A stretch of 64,000 nucleotides of DNA from Mycobacteroides saopaulense (GTDB taxonomy: Bacteria > Actinomycetota > Actinomycetes > Mycobacteriales > Mycobacteriaceae): contig NZ_CP010271.1 in NCBI RefSeq assembly GCF_001456355.1, positions 2,232,001-2,296,000 on the forward strand. Reading direction: 5' to 3'. Shown piece by piece: positions 28,905 to 38,607 of this stretch; positions within the stretch are counted from its first letter, which is position 1; each line of letters starts with the position of its first letter. Under the pieces are notes generated by a model that did no database searches, was not told the origin of the DNA, and worked only from the letters and a program-made list of their open reading frames with translations. The position numbers and the translations under genes were made by a program.

Positions 28905-29849
28905 TTAGGGGACGGTGATGGAGGTAGCTCCCGGCCCCAGGCCGTATCGCCCCGACTGCCCGCCGGACTGTTCGCGCAGCGCCAGGACGGTGGTGATGCG
29001 GCCCGAGGCCATCTCGATGTCGTCGACGGTGCTCGCCGCCGAGGCCATGGAACCGTCGGCCCGGGTCACCGCGATCGCCGCGATGCCATTGGCCGATCCA
29101 CTGCGCCCTGTGAGCACGGTGCCAGAACCACGCCGATCCAGCGCGGCGGAGAATCGTGCGACGGTGGATCCTTTGTTGCCGGCATCGTCGGGCAGTGCTC
29201 CCCCGGTCACGACCACGGCGAGGTTCCCCGGTGCGACCTGCCCGTCGGTGTAGGTGATGAATCCGCTTTGGCGCAGCGCCGTCAGCGCGGTATTCCGCTG
29301 TTCATCGGTGACCGGCGGCGCCGGATCCTCTGGTGTGTGCACGGGGATCTGCATCACGATGCCGACCAGGTCACCGGCCTGCGACCCCTGGTCCACCACA
29401 TCGGTGCGCAGCTGCGTGCCGGCGGGCAGGATCGACGAGTTCACGATGGTGCGCAGCCGTTCACCCTGATTGGCGTCGGTGAACTGATCGGTCAGTCCGA
29501 TCCGGCCCGATACGGAGCCTCCCGCGGTCGCGATCAGCTGGGCGATGCCGTCGACATCGGAACGGTCTGCCTCCGGTGTGGTGATGAGCACGACCTTGCG
29601 ATCGGCCAGGGCATCCTTGACCATGCGGGGCGCCATGGTGGCATCGAAATTGCTTGCCGCGTTGAGTTTTTCGTTCAGCGCGTTCTTGTCCTGATTCAGG
29701 TCCTCGATCTGGCGCTGTTGGCTGCGCTTGTCTTCGCGCAGACCGGACAGCAGGGTGTCGTTGAGCAGGCCGGAGCCCAGTATGACGCCCACCGCAAGAG
29801 CGAGGAAAACCGCAGCGAGGGATATTGCGTGCTGGCGCAGGGTAATCAC
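28905..29849 (-). CDS. mctB: MctB/SteB-type membrane protein (Rv1698-like)
   Basis: 314 residues. The N-terminal transmembrane anchor (about 9-30) is followed by a coiled coil (about 38-68) and an extracytoplasmic alpha/beta domain. Orthologues are M. tuberculosis Rv1698 (MctB, implicated in copper efflux) and C. glutamicum SteB, the partner of SteA in controlling septal peptidoglycan hydrolysis. The adjacent steA gene, seven bases upstream, favours the septum role. The copper function may be indirect (inference). The start is GTG 29849. Confidence 0.9.
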   Translation of the reverse strand: MITLRQHAISLAAVFLALAVGVILGSGLLNDTLLSGLREDKRSQQRQIEDLNQDKNALNEKLNAASNFDATMAPRMVKDALADRKVVLITTPEADRSDVDGIAQLIATAGGSVSGRIGLTDQFTDANQGERLRTIVNSSILPAGTQLRTDVVDQGSQAGDLVGIVMQIPVHTPEDPAPPVTDEQRNTALTALRQSGFITYTDGQVAPGNLAVVVTGGALPDDAGNKGSTVARFSAALDRRGSGTVLTGRSGSANGIAAIAVTRADGSMASAASTVDDIEMASGRITTVLALREQSGGQSGRYGLGPGATSITVP

Positions 29850-29856
29850 GGGTGGC

Positions 29857-31053
29857 TCAGCTGACCAGGTTCTGCACCCAGACCGTCAACCGGTTCCAAT
29901 AGGCGAGCAGCCATTCGGCCGCACTGTCCCCCGCGCTGGTGACCCACAGCATGGTGATCACCGCCACCAGGACCGCCAGGATCAGCAGAGCGATCGCTCC
30001 GCCCGAGAACCGGTTGCGGTACAGCGTCGCAACGGCCTTGGAGTCGACCAGCTTGGCGCCGACCTTGAGTCGGGTCAGGAAGGTCGACGGATTGGACTGC
30101 TGGCGTTCGCGATCGAAGAACTCCTCGATGGATGCGGTGTGTCCCACGGTGACGATCAGCGACGCCCCGTGATGGTCGGCCAGCAGCAGCGCCAGGTCTG
30201 CCGCGGAGCCGGCGGCCGGGAAGGTCACGGCGCCTACCCCGAGATCCTGAATGCGTTCCAGACCTGCGGCATGGCCGTCGGCGTCCGCGGGAAGAACAAC
30301 CTGCGCACCGGATTTCAGGACATCGTTGCTCATCAACAACGGGTCCCCCACTACGATGAGCGGGCGGTACCCGGCCTTGCGGAGGGTGTCGGCGCCGGCT
30401 CCGACACCGATGAGAACCGGCTGGTACTCCTTGATGAACGGCTTGAGGTTCTTCAAATCGTGTGCGGCGCCAACACCATCGGAGACGACGACGACGTGGC
30501 GGTTGCGCAGGTCGATGTCGACATCCGGGATGCCGATGCCGTCGATCAGCAACGGGCTCTCACTGCGGATGAACTCGATGGTGTTGCCGGAGAACGCTTC
30601 CAGATGGGCGACGAGGCCGGTCTTGGCCTCGGTCATCAGGTGGTGGATGTCCGCGTCGGTGCGTGGGGTTCCGGCGATGAGGCGGCGGTCGCCGTTGTAG
30701 ATGCCGCCGTTGTGCACACGAACCGTGGAGCCGTCCTTGACCTTCTTGAAGACCTCAGGGCCGATGCTGTCGATAAGGGTGATGCCGTTGGCGACGAGCA
30801 CCTCGGGTCCGAGGTTCGGGTAGCGACCGGAGATCGAGGGTGACACGTTCACCACCGCGCTGACGCGGGCATCGACTAGTGCGTCAGCGGTGATGCGGTC
30901 CAGGTCGAGAATGTCGATGACCGCGATATCGCCCGGATTGAGGCGTTGCAGCAGGCGGTTGATGTCCCTGTCGGTGCGTACTGTTCCGACGATGCCGGGC
31001 CGGGAGCTGCTGCTTCGAGTGAGCATCGTGGTCAAGTTCATAAACGTGATCAT
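29857..31053 (-). CDS. steA: SteA-like septation protein (Rv1697-like)
   Basis: 398 residues. A cytoplasmic domain (about 1-340) related to thiamine-pyrophosphokinase-like folds (V-V-S-D-G-V-G-A and V-V-G-D-P-L-L-M segments) is followed by one membrane segment near 350-372 and a short extracytoplasmic tail. In C. glutamicum SteA, with SteB, recruits or controls the hydrolase RipA during daughter-cell separation. The ATG at 31053 was chosen; an ATG four codons in is also possible. A -10-like TAATGT lies at 31106-31101 on the minus strand. Confidence 0.88.
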   Translation of the reverse strand: MITFMNLTTMLTRSSSSRPGIVGTVRTDRDINRLLQRLNPGDIAVIDILDLDRITADALVDARVSAVVNVSPSISGRYPNLGPEVLVANGITLIDSIGPEVFKKVKDGSTVRVHNGGIYNGDRRLIAGTPRTDADIHHLMTEAKTGLVAHLEAFSGNTIEFIRSESPLLIDGIGIPDVDIDLRNRHVVVVSDGVGAAHDLKNLKPFIKEYQPVLIGVGAGADTLRKAGYRPLIVVGDPLLMSNDVLKSGAQVVLPADADGHAAGLERIQDLGVGAVTFPAAGSAADLALLLADHHGASLIVTVGHTASIEEFFDRERQQSNPSTFLTRLKVGAKLVDSKAVATLYRNRFSGGAIALLILAVLVAVITMLWVTSAGDSAAEWLLAYWNRLTVWVQNLVS

Positions 31054-31236
31054 GACGTGATCGCCGGGCGAGCCTGTGGAGGCGCGCCGTAACACCTGTC
31101 ACATTAGTCACTTCCGCACCCCTAGTTGCAGATGGATTTCCACGACGAGCAGACACAAAAGTGCGTGTTCGAGCGGTGTGTCGGGGGCTTACACGTCTAC
31201 TCGCCGAAGAGAGGTGCGGTGGCTCGCGGGAGGGAG

Positions 31237-33000
31237 TCAGGCCCGCTCGGAACGAGCAGCGTCCAGGAGCTCGCGGGCGTGCGCACGGCCGGTGTCCGAA
31301 TCGCCGAGACCGGCGAGCATGCGAGCCAGCTCCGCGACCCGGTCTTCGTCGTCGAGGCGTCGGACGCCGCTGCCCTTGCTGTTGACGCGGTCCACAGTCA
31401 GGTGGATATCGGCGAAGGCCGCCACCTGCGGCAGGTGGGTCACCACGATCACCTGGTGGGTATGGGCGAGCTTTGCCAGTCGCCGACCGATCTGCACGGC
31501 TGCACGGCCGCCCACCCCGGCATCCACCTCGTCGAAAACCATGGTGGTTCCGGCAGTCGAGGCAGCGAGCACAACCTCGAGCGCCAGCATTACGCGGGAT
31601 AGCTCACCGCCGGAAGCACTCTTGGCCAACGGCAGCATCGGGTTGTCGCGGTGCGCGGCGAATCCGAACTCGACGGCGTCGGTGCCCGAAGATCCCGCGT
31701 GCACAGTCTGTCCGGACGGCAGGGCCAACGGCGCCGAGTCGTCAGCTCGGGCCGGAATCGGTTCGACGGAAATGGTGAACGCCGCGCGGTCCATCGCCAG
31801 ACCGGCGAGTTCGGCGGTCACCGCCTTGCCCAGCGCCTTGGCCGCCCTGGTGCGCGCCTTGGTCAGACTGGTTGCCGCGACGCCGAGTTCGGCCGCCAAT
31901 CGATCCACGCGCTGCGCGAGTGCGCCGAGTGCATCCTCGGAGGTGTCGACCTCGGCCAGCCGCGTGCGCGCCTCCGTGGCCCAGGCAATCACCCCGCCCA
32001 GATCGGCGGCGTACTTGCGGGTCAGCATGCGCAGCTGCCCCTGACGCGCCAGCTTCTCTTCGAGCGTGCTTGCATCGCTGGGCAATTCGTCGGTGAACGC
32101 GGTGAGCTCGCGGGAGACGTCGCTGACCACCGCGAGTGCCTCGGCCAGCTGGGGCCCCAGCGCGCGCAGTGCATCGTCATCGGTGGCCTCCAACAGGGCC
32201 TTGGCCTTCGCGATGCGGTCGACGGCCGAATCGTCGGCCTCGCCGTCGGCATCCGAGCCGGATAGGGCGCCGCGTGCGGAGGCCGCCGCATCCCGGAGCG
32301 CGTCGAGCTCGGACAATCGATGGATGTCGGCGGCGAGCTGATCGTCCTCCCCCGGCTTGGGGTCCACGGTATCGATCTCGTTGAGCGCGAACCCGAGTCG
32401 ATCGGCCTCCTGCGCGAGTTCACGTGCTCTGTTGGTGCGGTCGATCAGGTCTCGCCGCGCGGTGAGCCATTCCTCGCGCAGCTTGCGGTAGGTGGTGAGC
32501 AGTGCCTCGATGCTGCCCGGCCCCTCCGCGGCGAATCTGTCCAGTGCCGCCAGCTGCTGCTCGGGACGCATCAGCCGCAGCTGGTCGTTCTGGCCGTGCA
32601 CCGTCAGCAGACCTGCGGTGAAGCTGGCCAGCGATTTGGCGGGCACGCTGCGCCCACCCAGATACGCCCGTGAGCGACCATCGGAGGTCACCGAGCGTGC
32701 GGCGATCACACTGCCATCGTCGTCGCGTTGCGCGCCTGAGGAATCCAGCACCTCGGTGACCTCGGCAGGCTCGGCGCCCAGTGGGTCGGCGGTGAGGAAT
32801 CGTCCCTCGACCACGGCGCGGTCGGCGCCTGCCCGTACCCGGTTCGCGTCGGCGCGCGCCCCGCCCAGCAGATGAAGGCTCGTAACCACCATGGTCTTGC
32901 CCGCACCGGTCTCGCCGGTCAGTACGGTCAGCCCGCTGTCGAACTCCGCGGTGGCGGCGGGAATGGCGCCAAGCGACTCGATGCGAATCTCGGTGAGCAC
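31237..33000 (-). CDS. recN: DNA repair protein RecN
   Basis: 587 residues, the usual length. SMC-like ATPase that acts in double-strand-break repair. Walker A is G-E-T-G-A-G-K-T (29-36). The signature region S-G-G-E-L-S-R-V-M-L-A-L-E and Walker B V-F-D-E-V-D-A-G-V-G-G are intact, with the coiled-coil arms between. GTG 33000 has GGGAAGGTAG upstream and follows the nadK stop by two bases; the longer frame is an artefact. No LexA box is visible nearby, since transcription comes from the tlyA/nadK side. Confidence 0.96.
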   Translation of the reverse strand: MLTEIRIESLGAIPAATAEFDSGLTVLTGETGAGKTMVVTSLHLLGGARADANRVRAGADRAVVEGRFLTADPLGAEPAEVTEVLDSSGAQRDDDGSVIAARSVTSDGRSRAYLGGRSVPAKSLASFTAGLLTVHGQNDQLRLMRPEQQLAALDRFAAEGPGSIEALLTTYRKLREEWLTARRDLIDRTNRARELAQEADRLGFALNEIDTVDPKPGEDDQLAADIHRLSELDALRDAAASARGALSGSDADGEADDSAVDRIAKAKALLEATDDDALRALGPQLAEALAVVSDVSRELTAFTDELPSDASTLEEKLARQGQLRMLTRKYAADLGGVIAWATEARTRLAEVDTSEDALGALAQRVDRLAAELGVAATSLTKARTRAAKALGKAVTAELAGLAMDRAAFTISVEPIPARADDSAPLALPSGQTVHAGSSGTDAVEFGFAAHRDNPMLPLAKSASGGELSRVMLALEVVLAASTAGTTMVFDEVDAGVGGRAAVQIGRRLAKLAHTHQVIVVTHLPQVAAFADIHLTVDRVNSKGSGVRRLDDEDRVAELARMLAGLGDSDTGRAHARELLDAARSERA

Positions 33001-33002
33001 AG

Positions 33003-33923
33003 CTACCTTCCCCGCCAGCCCTTGACAGGCAAATGGAACTTGCGAACTATCCGGTCCGCGAATGGCTTGCTGTCTAGGCGTGCCCACAGCACCGGCTGAT
33101 GCCCGCGCACCACCTCGACTCGACCGCCGGGTGGCACCCGGATCTCTCGGCGTCCATCGCAGAACAGCAGCGCGTCATGCCCGTCGGCCTCGATTTCCAC
33201 CGCAACGGTGGAGGCCGGACTGATCACCATCGGGCGCGCGAACAAGGCATGGGCGTTGTTGGGCACCACCAGAATCGCGTCGAGGTCGGGCCACACAACC
33301 GGGCCACCGGCCGAGAACGCGTACGCCGTCGACCCGGTGGGCGTGGAGATGAGTACCCCGTCGCACCCGAATCCCGACACTGGGCGCGCGTCCACCTCCA
33401 GTACCACGCCGAGTACGCCGAGCCGGGGGCCCTTTTCGATGCTCACCTCGTTGAGCGCCCAGCCGCGCTCGGTCACCTCACTGCCGATACGGACCTGCAC
33501 ATCGAGCGTCATCCGCGTCTCGACGCGGTAGGTCCCCTCGACGACATGGGCGAGTACGGCGTCGATTGCCTCGGCCTCCACCTCGGCGAGAAAACCGATG
33601 CGGCCCAGGTTGACTCCGAGCACGGGGGCGGTGGCGCTGCGTGCCAGATCGGCCGCGCGCAGGAAGGTGCCGTCCCCGCCCAGCACCAACACCAGCTCGC
33701 AGCCGGTGGCCGCGTCCTGATCGGCATCGACGACCTCGACGTCCACGCCGAGGGAACGGAACTCGGACGGGTCCAGGTGCACCGGTCCGCGATCGATCGC
33801 CTCTGCGGACAGCACCCGAAGCTTTATTCCGTTCTCCCCCAATGTTTTCGCAACACGGCGGGCGGTCTCGGTCACCTCGTCGCGGCCGGTGTGTGCGACG
33901 AGCAGGATTTTGCGTTCGTTCAC
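33003..33923 (-). CDS. nadK: NAD kinase
   Basis: 306 residues. Makes NADP from NAD with ATP or polyphosphate. The family signature G-G-D-G-T-F-L is at about 80-86, followed by the glycine-rich segment [16 protein letters not shown] and the N-E substrate motif. GTG 33923 overlaps the tlyA stop by four bases. It is the Rv1695 orthologue in the tlyA-nadK-recN run. Confidence 0.97.
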   Translation of the reverse strand: MNERKILLVAHTGRDEVTETARRVAKTLGENGIKLRVLSAEAIDRGPVHLDPSEFRSLGVDVEVVDADQDAATGCELVLVLGGDGTFLRAADLARSATAPVLGVNLGRIGFLAEVEAEAIDAVLAHVVEGTYRVETRMTLDVQVRIGSEVTERGWALNEVSIEKGPRLGVLGVVLEVDARPVSGFGCDGVLISTPTGSTAYAFSAGGPVVWPDLDAILVVPNNAHALFARPMVISPASTVAVEIEADGHDALLFCDGRREIRVPPGGRVEVVRGHQPVLWARLDSKPFADRIVRKFHLPVKGWRGR

Positions 33924-34726
33924 TGAGGTCCCCTAGACACGGCATCGGCAACTGCCGCCTCGACATCAACATCTGAATCTGTCTTACGCAGCCAGAGGAA
34001 GTATTCGACGTTTCCGGACGGTCCGGGTAGCGGACTGGCCGTCACACCTGAGGTATGCCAGCCCTGCGCCTCGGCGCGGCGAGCGACAGAGATCACCGCA
34101 TCGGCGCGCAGCTGCGGATCGCGCACCACGCCTCCCGCGCCGACGAGTTCCTTGCCCACCTCGAACTGGGGCTTGACCATCGGCACGATGTCGGCATCGG
34201 GTGCGGCGCAGGCGATCAGTGCGTCAAGCACGAGCGCGAGCGATATGAAGGACAGGTCGGCCACGATCAGCTGTGCCGGCCCGCCGATCAGTTCTGACGT
34301 CAGGGTGCGCACATTGGTGCGATCCAGCACGGTGACACGGTCGTCGGATTGCAGTGACCAGGCCAACTGTCCGTACCCGACATCGGCGGCAACCACCTCG
34401 CGCGCGCCCGCGCGAAGCAGAACCTCGGTGAAGCCGCCCGTGGAGGCTCCGGCATCCAGACACCGCTTACCTTCGACGGAAAGTCCCTGTGGGCCAAAGA
34501 CTTCCAGAGCGCCGAGGAGCTTGTGGGCACCGCGCGAAACCCATCGGTCTTCGGATTCCCCTTGCACCACCAGAGAAGCCGTGGCGGGGACTGCGGTGGC
34601 GGCCTTCGCGGCGGGTATGCCGTCGATGCGCACACGGCCCGCGTCGATCAGTTCAGCTGCCTGCTGACGCGAACGCGCGAGTCCACGGCGCACCAACTCG
34701 GCGTCGACCCTGGCGTGCCGGGCCAT
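33920..34726 (-). CDS. tlyA: rRNA 2'-O-methyltransferase TlyA
   Basis: 268 residues. N-terminal S4 domain (about 5-60) and a Rossmann methyltransferase domain with the SAM motif [10 protein letters not shown] (91-100). It methylates 16S C1409 and 23S C1920; loss confers capreomycin resistance in mycobacteria. The reading frame is intact, so sensitivity would be expected. It is coupled to nadK downstream and starts two bases after a small conserved gene. Confidence 0.96.
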   Translation of the reverse strand: MARHARVDAELVRRGLARSRQQAAELIDAGRVRIDGIPAAKAATAVPATASLVVQGESEDRWVSRGAHKLLGALEVFGPQGLSVEGKRCLDAGASTGGFTEVLLRAGAREVVAADVGYGQLAWSLQSDDRVTVLDRTNVRTLTSELIGGPAQLIVADLSFISLALVLDALIACAAPDADIVPMVKPQFEVGKELVGAGGVVRDPQLRADAVISVARRAEAQGWHTSGVTASPLPGPSGNVEYFLWLRKTDSDVDVEAAVADAVSRGPQ

Positions 34727-34728
34727 GG

Positions 34729-34938
34729 CTATCCCTGCTCCGCGGATTCCAGTGCTCGGACCAACACGTCGTGCGCCTGCTCCAAGACCTGGGCCTGAGC
34801 TTCCAGATCCAATTCGGTCTCGGTGTCGCCCAGACTCGCGGACGAGTCGAGCTGACCGAGCAGTGCCTGTACCTGGGACCTGACCTCATCAGGGTCGGGT
34901 CCAGCGGCATGGCGGGCAACATCGTTCGGGGTGGTCAT
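34729..34938 (-). CDS. small conserved protein (Rv1693-like)
   Basis: 69 residues from the ATG at 34938. It is a single helical unit with acidic character (D-P-D-E-V-R-S-Q-V-Q-A-L-L-G-Q-L-D, then L-E-Q-A-H-D-V-L-V-R-A-L-E-S-A). The frame stays open upstream, but that part is an overprint of the HAD gene. It lies between the HAD phosphatase gene and tlyA, as in M. tuberculosis. Its function is unknown. Confidence 0.78.
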   Translation of the reverse strand: MTTPNDVARHAAGPDPDEVRSQVQALLGQLDSSASLGDTETELDLEAQAQVLEQAHDVLVRALESAEQG

Positions 34939-34987
34939 CGGGCTCAAGGCTAGTGGATTGGCCCGCGGCAGCACGGACGGCGACACA

Positions 34988-35992
34988 CTATCCAGCAGAA
35001 ACCTGCTGAAGCACCCGTTCGGCCAGGTCATCGGTGGCCACGATGGGCCTGGCGGCCGGTGCGGGGCCGGTCGCCCACACGGCAGCCGCCAGTGCCTGAG
35101 CCAGCGACAGTGGTGATCCGGTGTCATCTCCGGATTGCACCGATACTCGGTCGGATGTCACGGTGACCTGCCACGACGGCTTCGTTTCGATGCGCACATC
35201 GGCCTGCGGTAGGTGCAGTGCGCTCAGATCCGTCCCCAAGAACGTGGGCCGGTGCGTAGTGTCCGCCCAGACGGCGTCGAAGGCGCTGTTCACGCCGGTG
35301 AGCACCATGAGGCTGGGCAGCCCGGCGCCGTTGGCTCCGGAGATGTCGGTGTCCAGGCGGTCTCCGACCACCAGCGGGCGGGTGAAGCTGCCCCGTGCCA
35401 ACGCGTCCTCGATCAGTGCGCGTCCCGGCTTGCCGGCCACCACCGGATCGGCATCGGTCGCAGTCCGCAGTGCGGCGACCATCGACCCGTTTCCTGGAAG
35501 CAGACCCCGCTCGGTCGGCAGGGTGGCGTCGACGTTGGCCGCCACCCAGTAGGCACCCGCCCGGATGGCCAGTGCGGCCTCGGCGAGGATCGTCCAGCAG
35601 GTGTCGGGTGAATGCCCCTGCACGACGGCGCGCGGGGCCTTGTCGAAGCTGCGCACCGGAGTGAGGCCGACGGCCGCGACCTCCGCAGCCAGCGCCTCGG
35701 TGCCGACCACCAGTACCGCGTCATCGCGCTGCAGGGCTTCGGCGAGGAGTCGTGCCGCGCTCTGCGCACTGGTGACCACGTCACCGGCGGCCGCGGCGAA
35801 ACCCAGGGACATGAGGTGCTCGGCAACCTCGGGCGCCGAGCGGCTGGCGTTGTTGGTGACGTACAGCTGTCGTGCGCCGTCGGCTGCTGCCAGGGACGCG
35901 ATGGCGTTCGGGGTGGGCTCGGCGCCCCGGAACACGGTGCCGTCGAGGTCCAGGAGTAGGCAGTCGTACGAGTCGGCAAGAGTGTCAGGCAA
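34988..35992 (-). CDS. HAD-family phosphatase (NagD/glycerol-3-phosphate phosphatase type, Rv1692-like)
   Basis: 334 residues. Motif I is D-L-D-G-T-V-F-R-G (about 12-20), then the C2-cap residues, the lysine motif in K-P-G-R-A-L, and motif IV V-G-D-R-L-D-T-D-I-x-G-A. M. tuberculosis Rv1692 has been described as a glycerol-3-phosphate phosphatase. A C-terminal extension of about 70 residues follows the HAD core. TTG 35992 is the probable start because it overlaps the end of the upstream gene and no ATG or GTG is available at the right place. Confidence 0.88.
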   Translation of the reverse strand: MPDTLADSYDCLLLDLDGTVFRGAEPTPNAIASLAAADGARQLYVTNNASRSAPEVAEHLMSLGFAAAAGDVVTSAQSAARLLAEALQRDDAVLVVGTEALAAEVAAVGLTPVRSFDKAPRAVVQGHSPDTCWTILAEAALAIRAGAYWVAANVDATLPTERGLLPGNGSMVAALRTATDADPVVAGKPGRALIEDALARGSFTRPLVVGDRLDTDISGANGAGLPSLMVLTGVNSAFDAVWADTTHRPTFLGTDLSALHLPQADVRIETKPSWQVTVTSDRVSVQSGDDTGSPLSLAQALAAAVWATGPAPAARPIVATDDLAERVLQQVSAG

Positions 35993-36845
35993 GTTCGGCG
36001 GCCCGATCCTCGGCGTCGGTATGTCCCTCGACGTCGGCGTTCGCCGCGTACAGGAACCATTGCACCGCTTCGGGTTTGCGGTCCAGCACCAACAGAATGT
36101 CCGCATACGCATAGAACAGACGCGCCGCGATCTCGCCGACACGCGTTGGATCGGGAGCCGGTGTCGAGAGCACCGCCAACGCTTGATCGAGCTGTCCCAT
36201 GTCGGCACGTGCCCCGGCGACGACGATGCGCAATTCGTCGGCGGCATCCCCGGTGAGCGCCTTGGCCTCGTCGCCGCGCGCGAGCTCGATGGCACGCTCA
36301 GGTCGCCCGACTCCTCGTTCGCAGTCGGCGATGAGTGCCAACAGCGGCGACTTGCTGCCCATCCGACGGGCGGCACGCAGCTCGGACAATGCTTGCGCCC
36401 AATCCCCGCAGTGATACGCCGCGATGCCGAGTGCTTCCCGGACGGCCGCGATGCGCGCCGCCCGGCTCTTGGCCGCCTTCGCGTGCGCCAGCGCGGCCTC
36501 AGGGTCCTCGTCCAGCAGGTTCCCGGCGGTCACCAGGTGGCGTGCCACCGTCTCTGCGGTGTTCTTGTCGAGGCTGAGCAGCTCGGCGCGGACATCCGGC
36601 GCGAGCTGTTTGGCCTCCACCTCATCGGGTATGTGCGGGCCGAAGTTCCGCGGACCCTGGCGCTCATCGGTGCGTCGGGACCGCGGCGCTTGATTGCGCT
36701 GGGGCCGTTCGTCACCGCGGTCGTCGGACCGGCGCGGACGCCCGGTGCCGCCGCTGCGGTCGTCGCGGCGCGCGCCTGCATCGCGTGCGGGCCGACTGGG
36801 GCCTTGCTTTCTAGGCCCCTGCTGCCTGGGTCCTCGCTGGTCCAC
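35985..36845 (-). CDS. TPR-like helical protein (Rv1691-like)
   Basis: 286 residues. The first 70 residues are disordered and rich in R, G, P, D and Q. The rest is an array of paired helices like tetratricopeptide repeats (A-L-A-H-A-K-A-A-K-S-R-A-A and R-A-I-E-L-A-R-G). GTG 36845 follows AAAGGAGGAG; the longer upstream frame lacks such a signal. The HAD gene starts within its last codons. The role is unknown; TPR arrays bind other proteins. Confidence 0.82.
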   Translation of the reverse strand: MDQRGPRQQGPRKQGPSRPARDAGARRDDRSGGTGRPRRSDDRGDERPQRNQAPRSRRTDERQGPRNFGPHIPDEVEAKQLAPDVRAELLSLDKNTAETVARHLVTAGNLLDEDPEAALAHAKAAKSRAARIAAVREALGIAAYHCGDWAQALSELRAARRMGSKSPLLALIADCERGVGRPERAIELARGDEAKALTGDAADELRIVVAGARADMGQLDQALAVLSTPAPDPTRVGEIAARLFYAYADILLVLDRKPEAVQWFLYAANADVEGHTDAEDRAAELA

Positions 36846-36938
36846 GGCTCCTCCTTTACAGCGCGAGTATGCCGGTAGCGAGCCCTCCGCCGGAAATTCG
36901 GTGGCGATCCATGTGACCGGTTCCGCAGACTTGACGGC

Positions 36939-38597
36939 ATGAGCCATGTGCAGCTCGATGCCATCGGCTATCACCTCCCGGACGGCAGAGCGCTACTCCA
37001 CGATGTCAGCTTGCGTGTCGGTGAAGGCAGCAAAACCGCGCTGATCGGCCCTAACGGAACCGGTAAGACCACACTGTTACGCATCATCGCCGGCGATAGC
37101 CCCTCGCACGACGGGGCCGTCGCCCGCGGCGGGCAGCTCGGCGTGATGCGACAGTTCATCGGATCCGTACGTGATGATTCGACGGTCCGCGACCTGCTGC
37201 TGTCCGTGGCACCCGATCGCATCAGGCTGGCCGCCGACCGGATGGACCGTGCGGAGCTGGCACTCATGGAGCGCGACAGCGAGCAGGATCAGCTCACGTA
37301 CGCGCAGGCGCTGGCCGACTGGGCGGATGCGGGCGGCTACGAGTTCGAGACCGCGTGCGACGTACACACCTTGGCTGCGCTCGGAATTCCCTACGAGCTG
37401 GCCAGATTCCGTGGTGTCAACACGCTGTCCGGAGGACAGCAGAAACGCCTGGTGCTCGAGTCGCTGCTGCGTGGGCCGCATGACGTGCTGCTGCTCGATG
37501 AGCCCGACAACTATCTCGATGTGCCGGCGAAGCGCTGGCTCGAGGAGAGACTTGCCGAGTCGACCAAGACCATCTTGTTCGTGAGCCACGACCGCGAGCT
37601 GATCAACCGTGCGGCCGGACAGGTCGCCACGTTGGAACCGACCCGATCCGGATCGACCCTGTGGGTGCATCCGGGCTCGTTCGCGACCTATCACCAGGCC
37701 CGCGAGGACCGCAATGCCAAGCTCGCCGAATTGCGCCGCCGCTGGGATGAACAGCGCGCGGCGCTTCGGGATCTGGTGGTGATGTATCGGCAGAAGGCGG
37801 CCTACAACTCCGATATGGCCAGCCGGCTGCAAGCGGCCGAGACCCGGCTGCGCCGCTTCGATGAGGCAGGGCCACCCGAAGCGGTTCCGCTGCGCCAGAA
37901 CGTCCGCATGTGTCTTAGCGGCGGCCGCACCGCCAAGCGTGCCGTGATCGCGGAGAACCTCGAATTAAGCGGTCTGACAAAGCCATTCGACGCCGAATTG
38001 TGGTACGGCGATCGGGTCGCGGTCCTGGGCGGTAACGGCACCGGCAAGTCGCATTTCCTGCGCCTGCTGGCGTGCGGGGGCAGTGACCCCGAGCCGGATC
38101 AGTTGCCGGTGGGCGACATGATTCCCGAAGCCGTGCGCCACAACGGACGACTACGGCTGGGCGCGCGGGTACGTCCGGGGTGGTTCGCACAGACGCACCA
38201 TCACGCGGGCCTGATGGAACGCACGCTGCTCGACATCCTGCATCACGGGGACGAACGGCGGGCCGGTCACGGTCGCGAGCAGGCCTCGCGGATCCTGGAC
38301 CGCTACGGGCTGGCGCCGTCGGCCGAGCAGACCTTCGGCTCGCTCTCGGGTGGACAACAGGGCCGGTTTCAGATCCTGCTGCTGGAGTTGATGGGGTCGA
38401 CACTGCTGCTGCTCGACGAGCCGACCGACAACCTGGACCTGCATTCGGCGGAGGCGCTCGAAGATGCGTTGGCAGCCTTCGACGGCACGGTCATCGCCGT
38501 CACCCACGATCGATGGTTCGCGCGGACCTTCACCCGCTTCCTCATTTTCGGTGAGGACGGCAAGGTGAAGGAATCGGCTGTACCCCAATGGGTTTAG
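36939..38597 (+). CDS. ABC-F subfamily ATPase (possible ribosome protection)
   Basis: 552 residues with two ABC domains and no membrane segments. Walker A is G-P-N-G-T-G-K-T-T (37-45) and G-N-G-T-G-K-S (365-371). Signature L-S-G-G-Q occurs at 163-167 and 469-473. Walker B L-L-L-D-E-P occurs at 184-189 and 490-495. The linker at about 250-320 is charged and helical. ABC-F proteins act on the ribosome, either as translation factors or by displacing antibiotics. An M. abscessus ABC-F gene in this neighbourhood (MAB_2355c) has been linked to macrolide resistance; identity with this one is my inference. No WhiB7-type AT-rich promoter is visible. The ATG at 36939 has no Shine-Dalgarno sequence. Confidence 0.9.
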   Translation: MSHVQLDAIGYHLPDGRALLHDVSLRVGEGSKTALIGPNGTGKTTLLRIIAGDSPSHDGAVARGGQLGVMRQFIGSVRDDSTVRDLLLSVAPDRIRLAADRMDRAELALMERDSEQDQLTYAQALADWADAGGYEFETACDVHTLAALGIPYELARFRGVNTLSGGQQKRLVLESLLRGPHDVLLLDEPDNYLDVPAKRWLEERLAESTKTILFVSHDRELINRAAGQVATLEPTRSGSTLWVHPGSFATYHQAREDRNAKLAELRRRWDEQRAALRDLVVMYRQKAAYNSDMASRLQAAETRLRRFDEAGPPEAVPLRQNVRMCLSGGRTAKRAVIAENLELSGLTKPFDAELWYGDRVAVLGGNGTGKSHFLRLLACGGSDPEPDQLPVGDMIPEAVRHNGRLRLGARVRPGWFAQTHHHAGLMERTLLDILHHGDERRAGHGREQASRILDRYGLAPSAEQTFGSLSGGQQGRFQILLLELMGSTLLLLDEPTDNLDLHSAEALEDALAAFDGTVIAVTHDRWFARTFTRFLIFGEDGKVKESAVPQWV

Positions 38598-38607
38598 GTG
38601 CGCAAGA

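Noticed and set aside
31096..31236. SOS box or promoter for recN
   Set aside because: No TCGAAC-N4-GTTCGA is present, and recN is transcribed from the opposite end of this gap.
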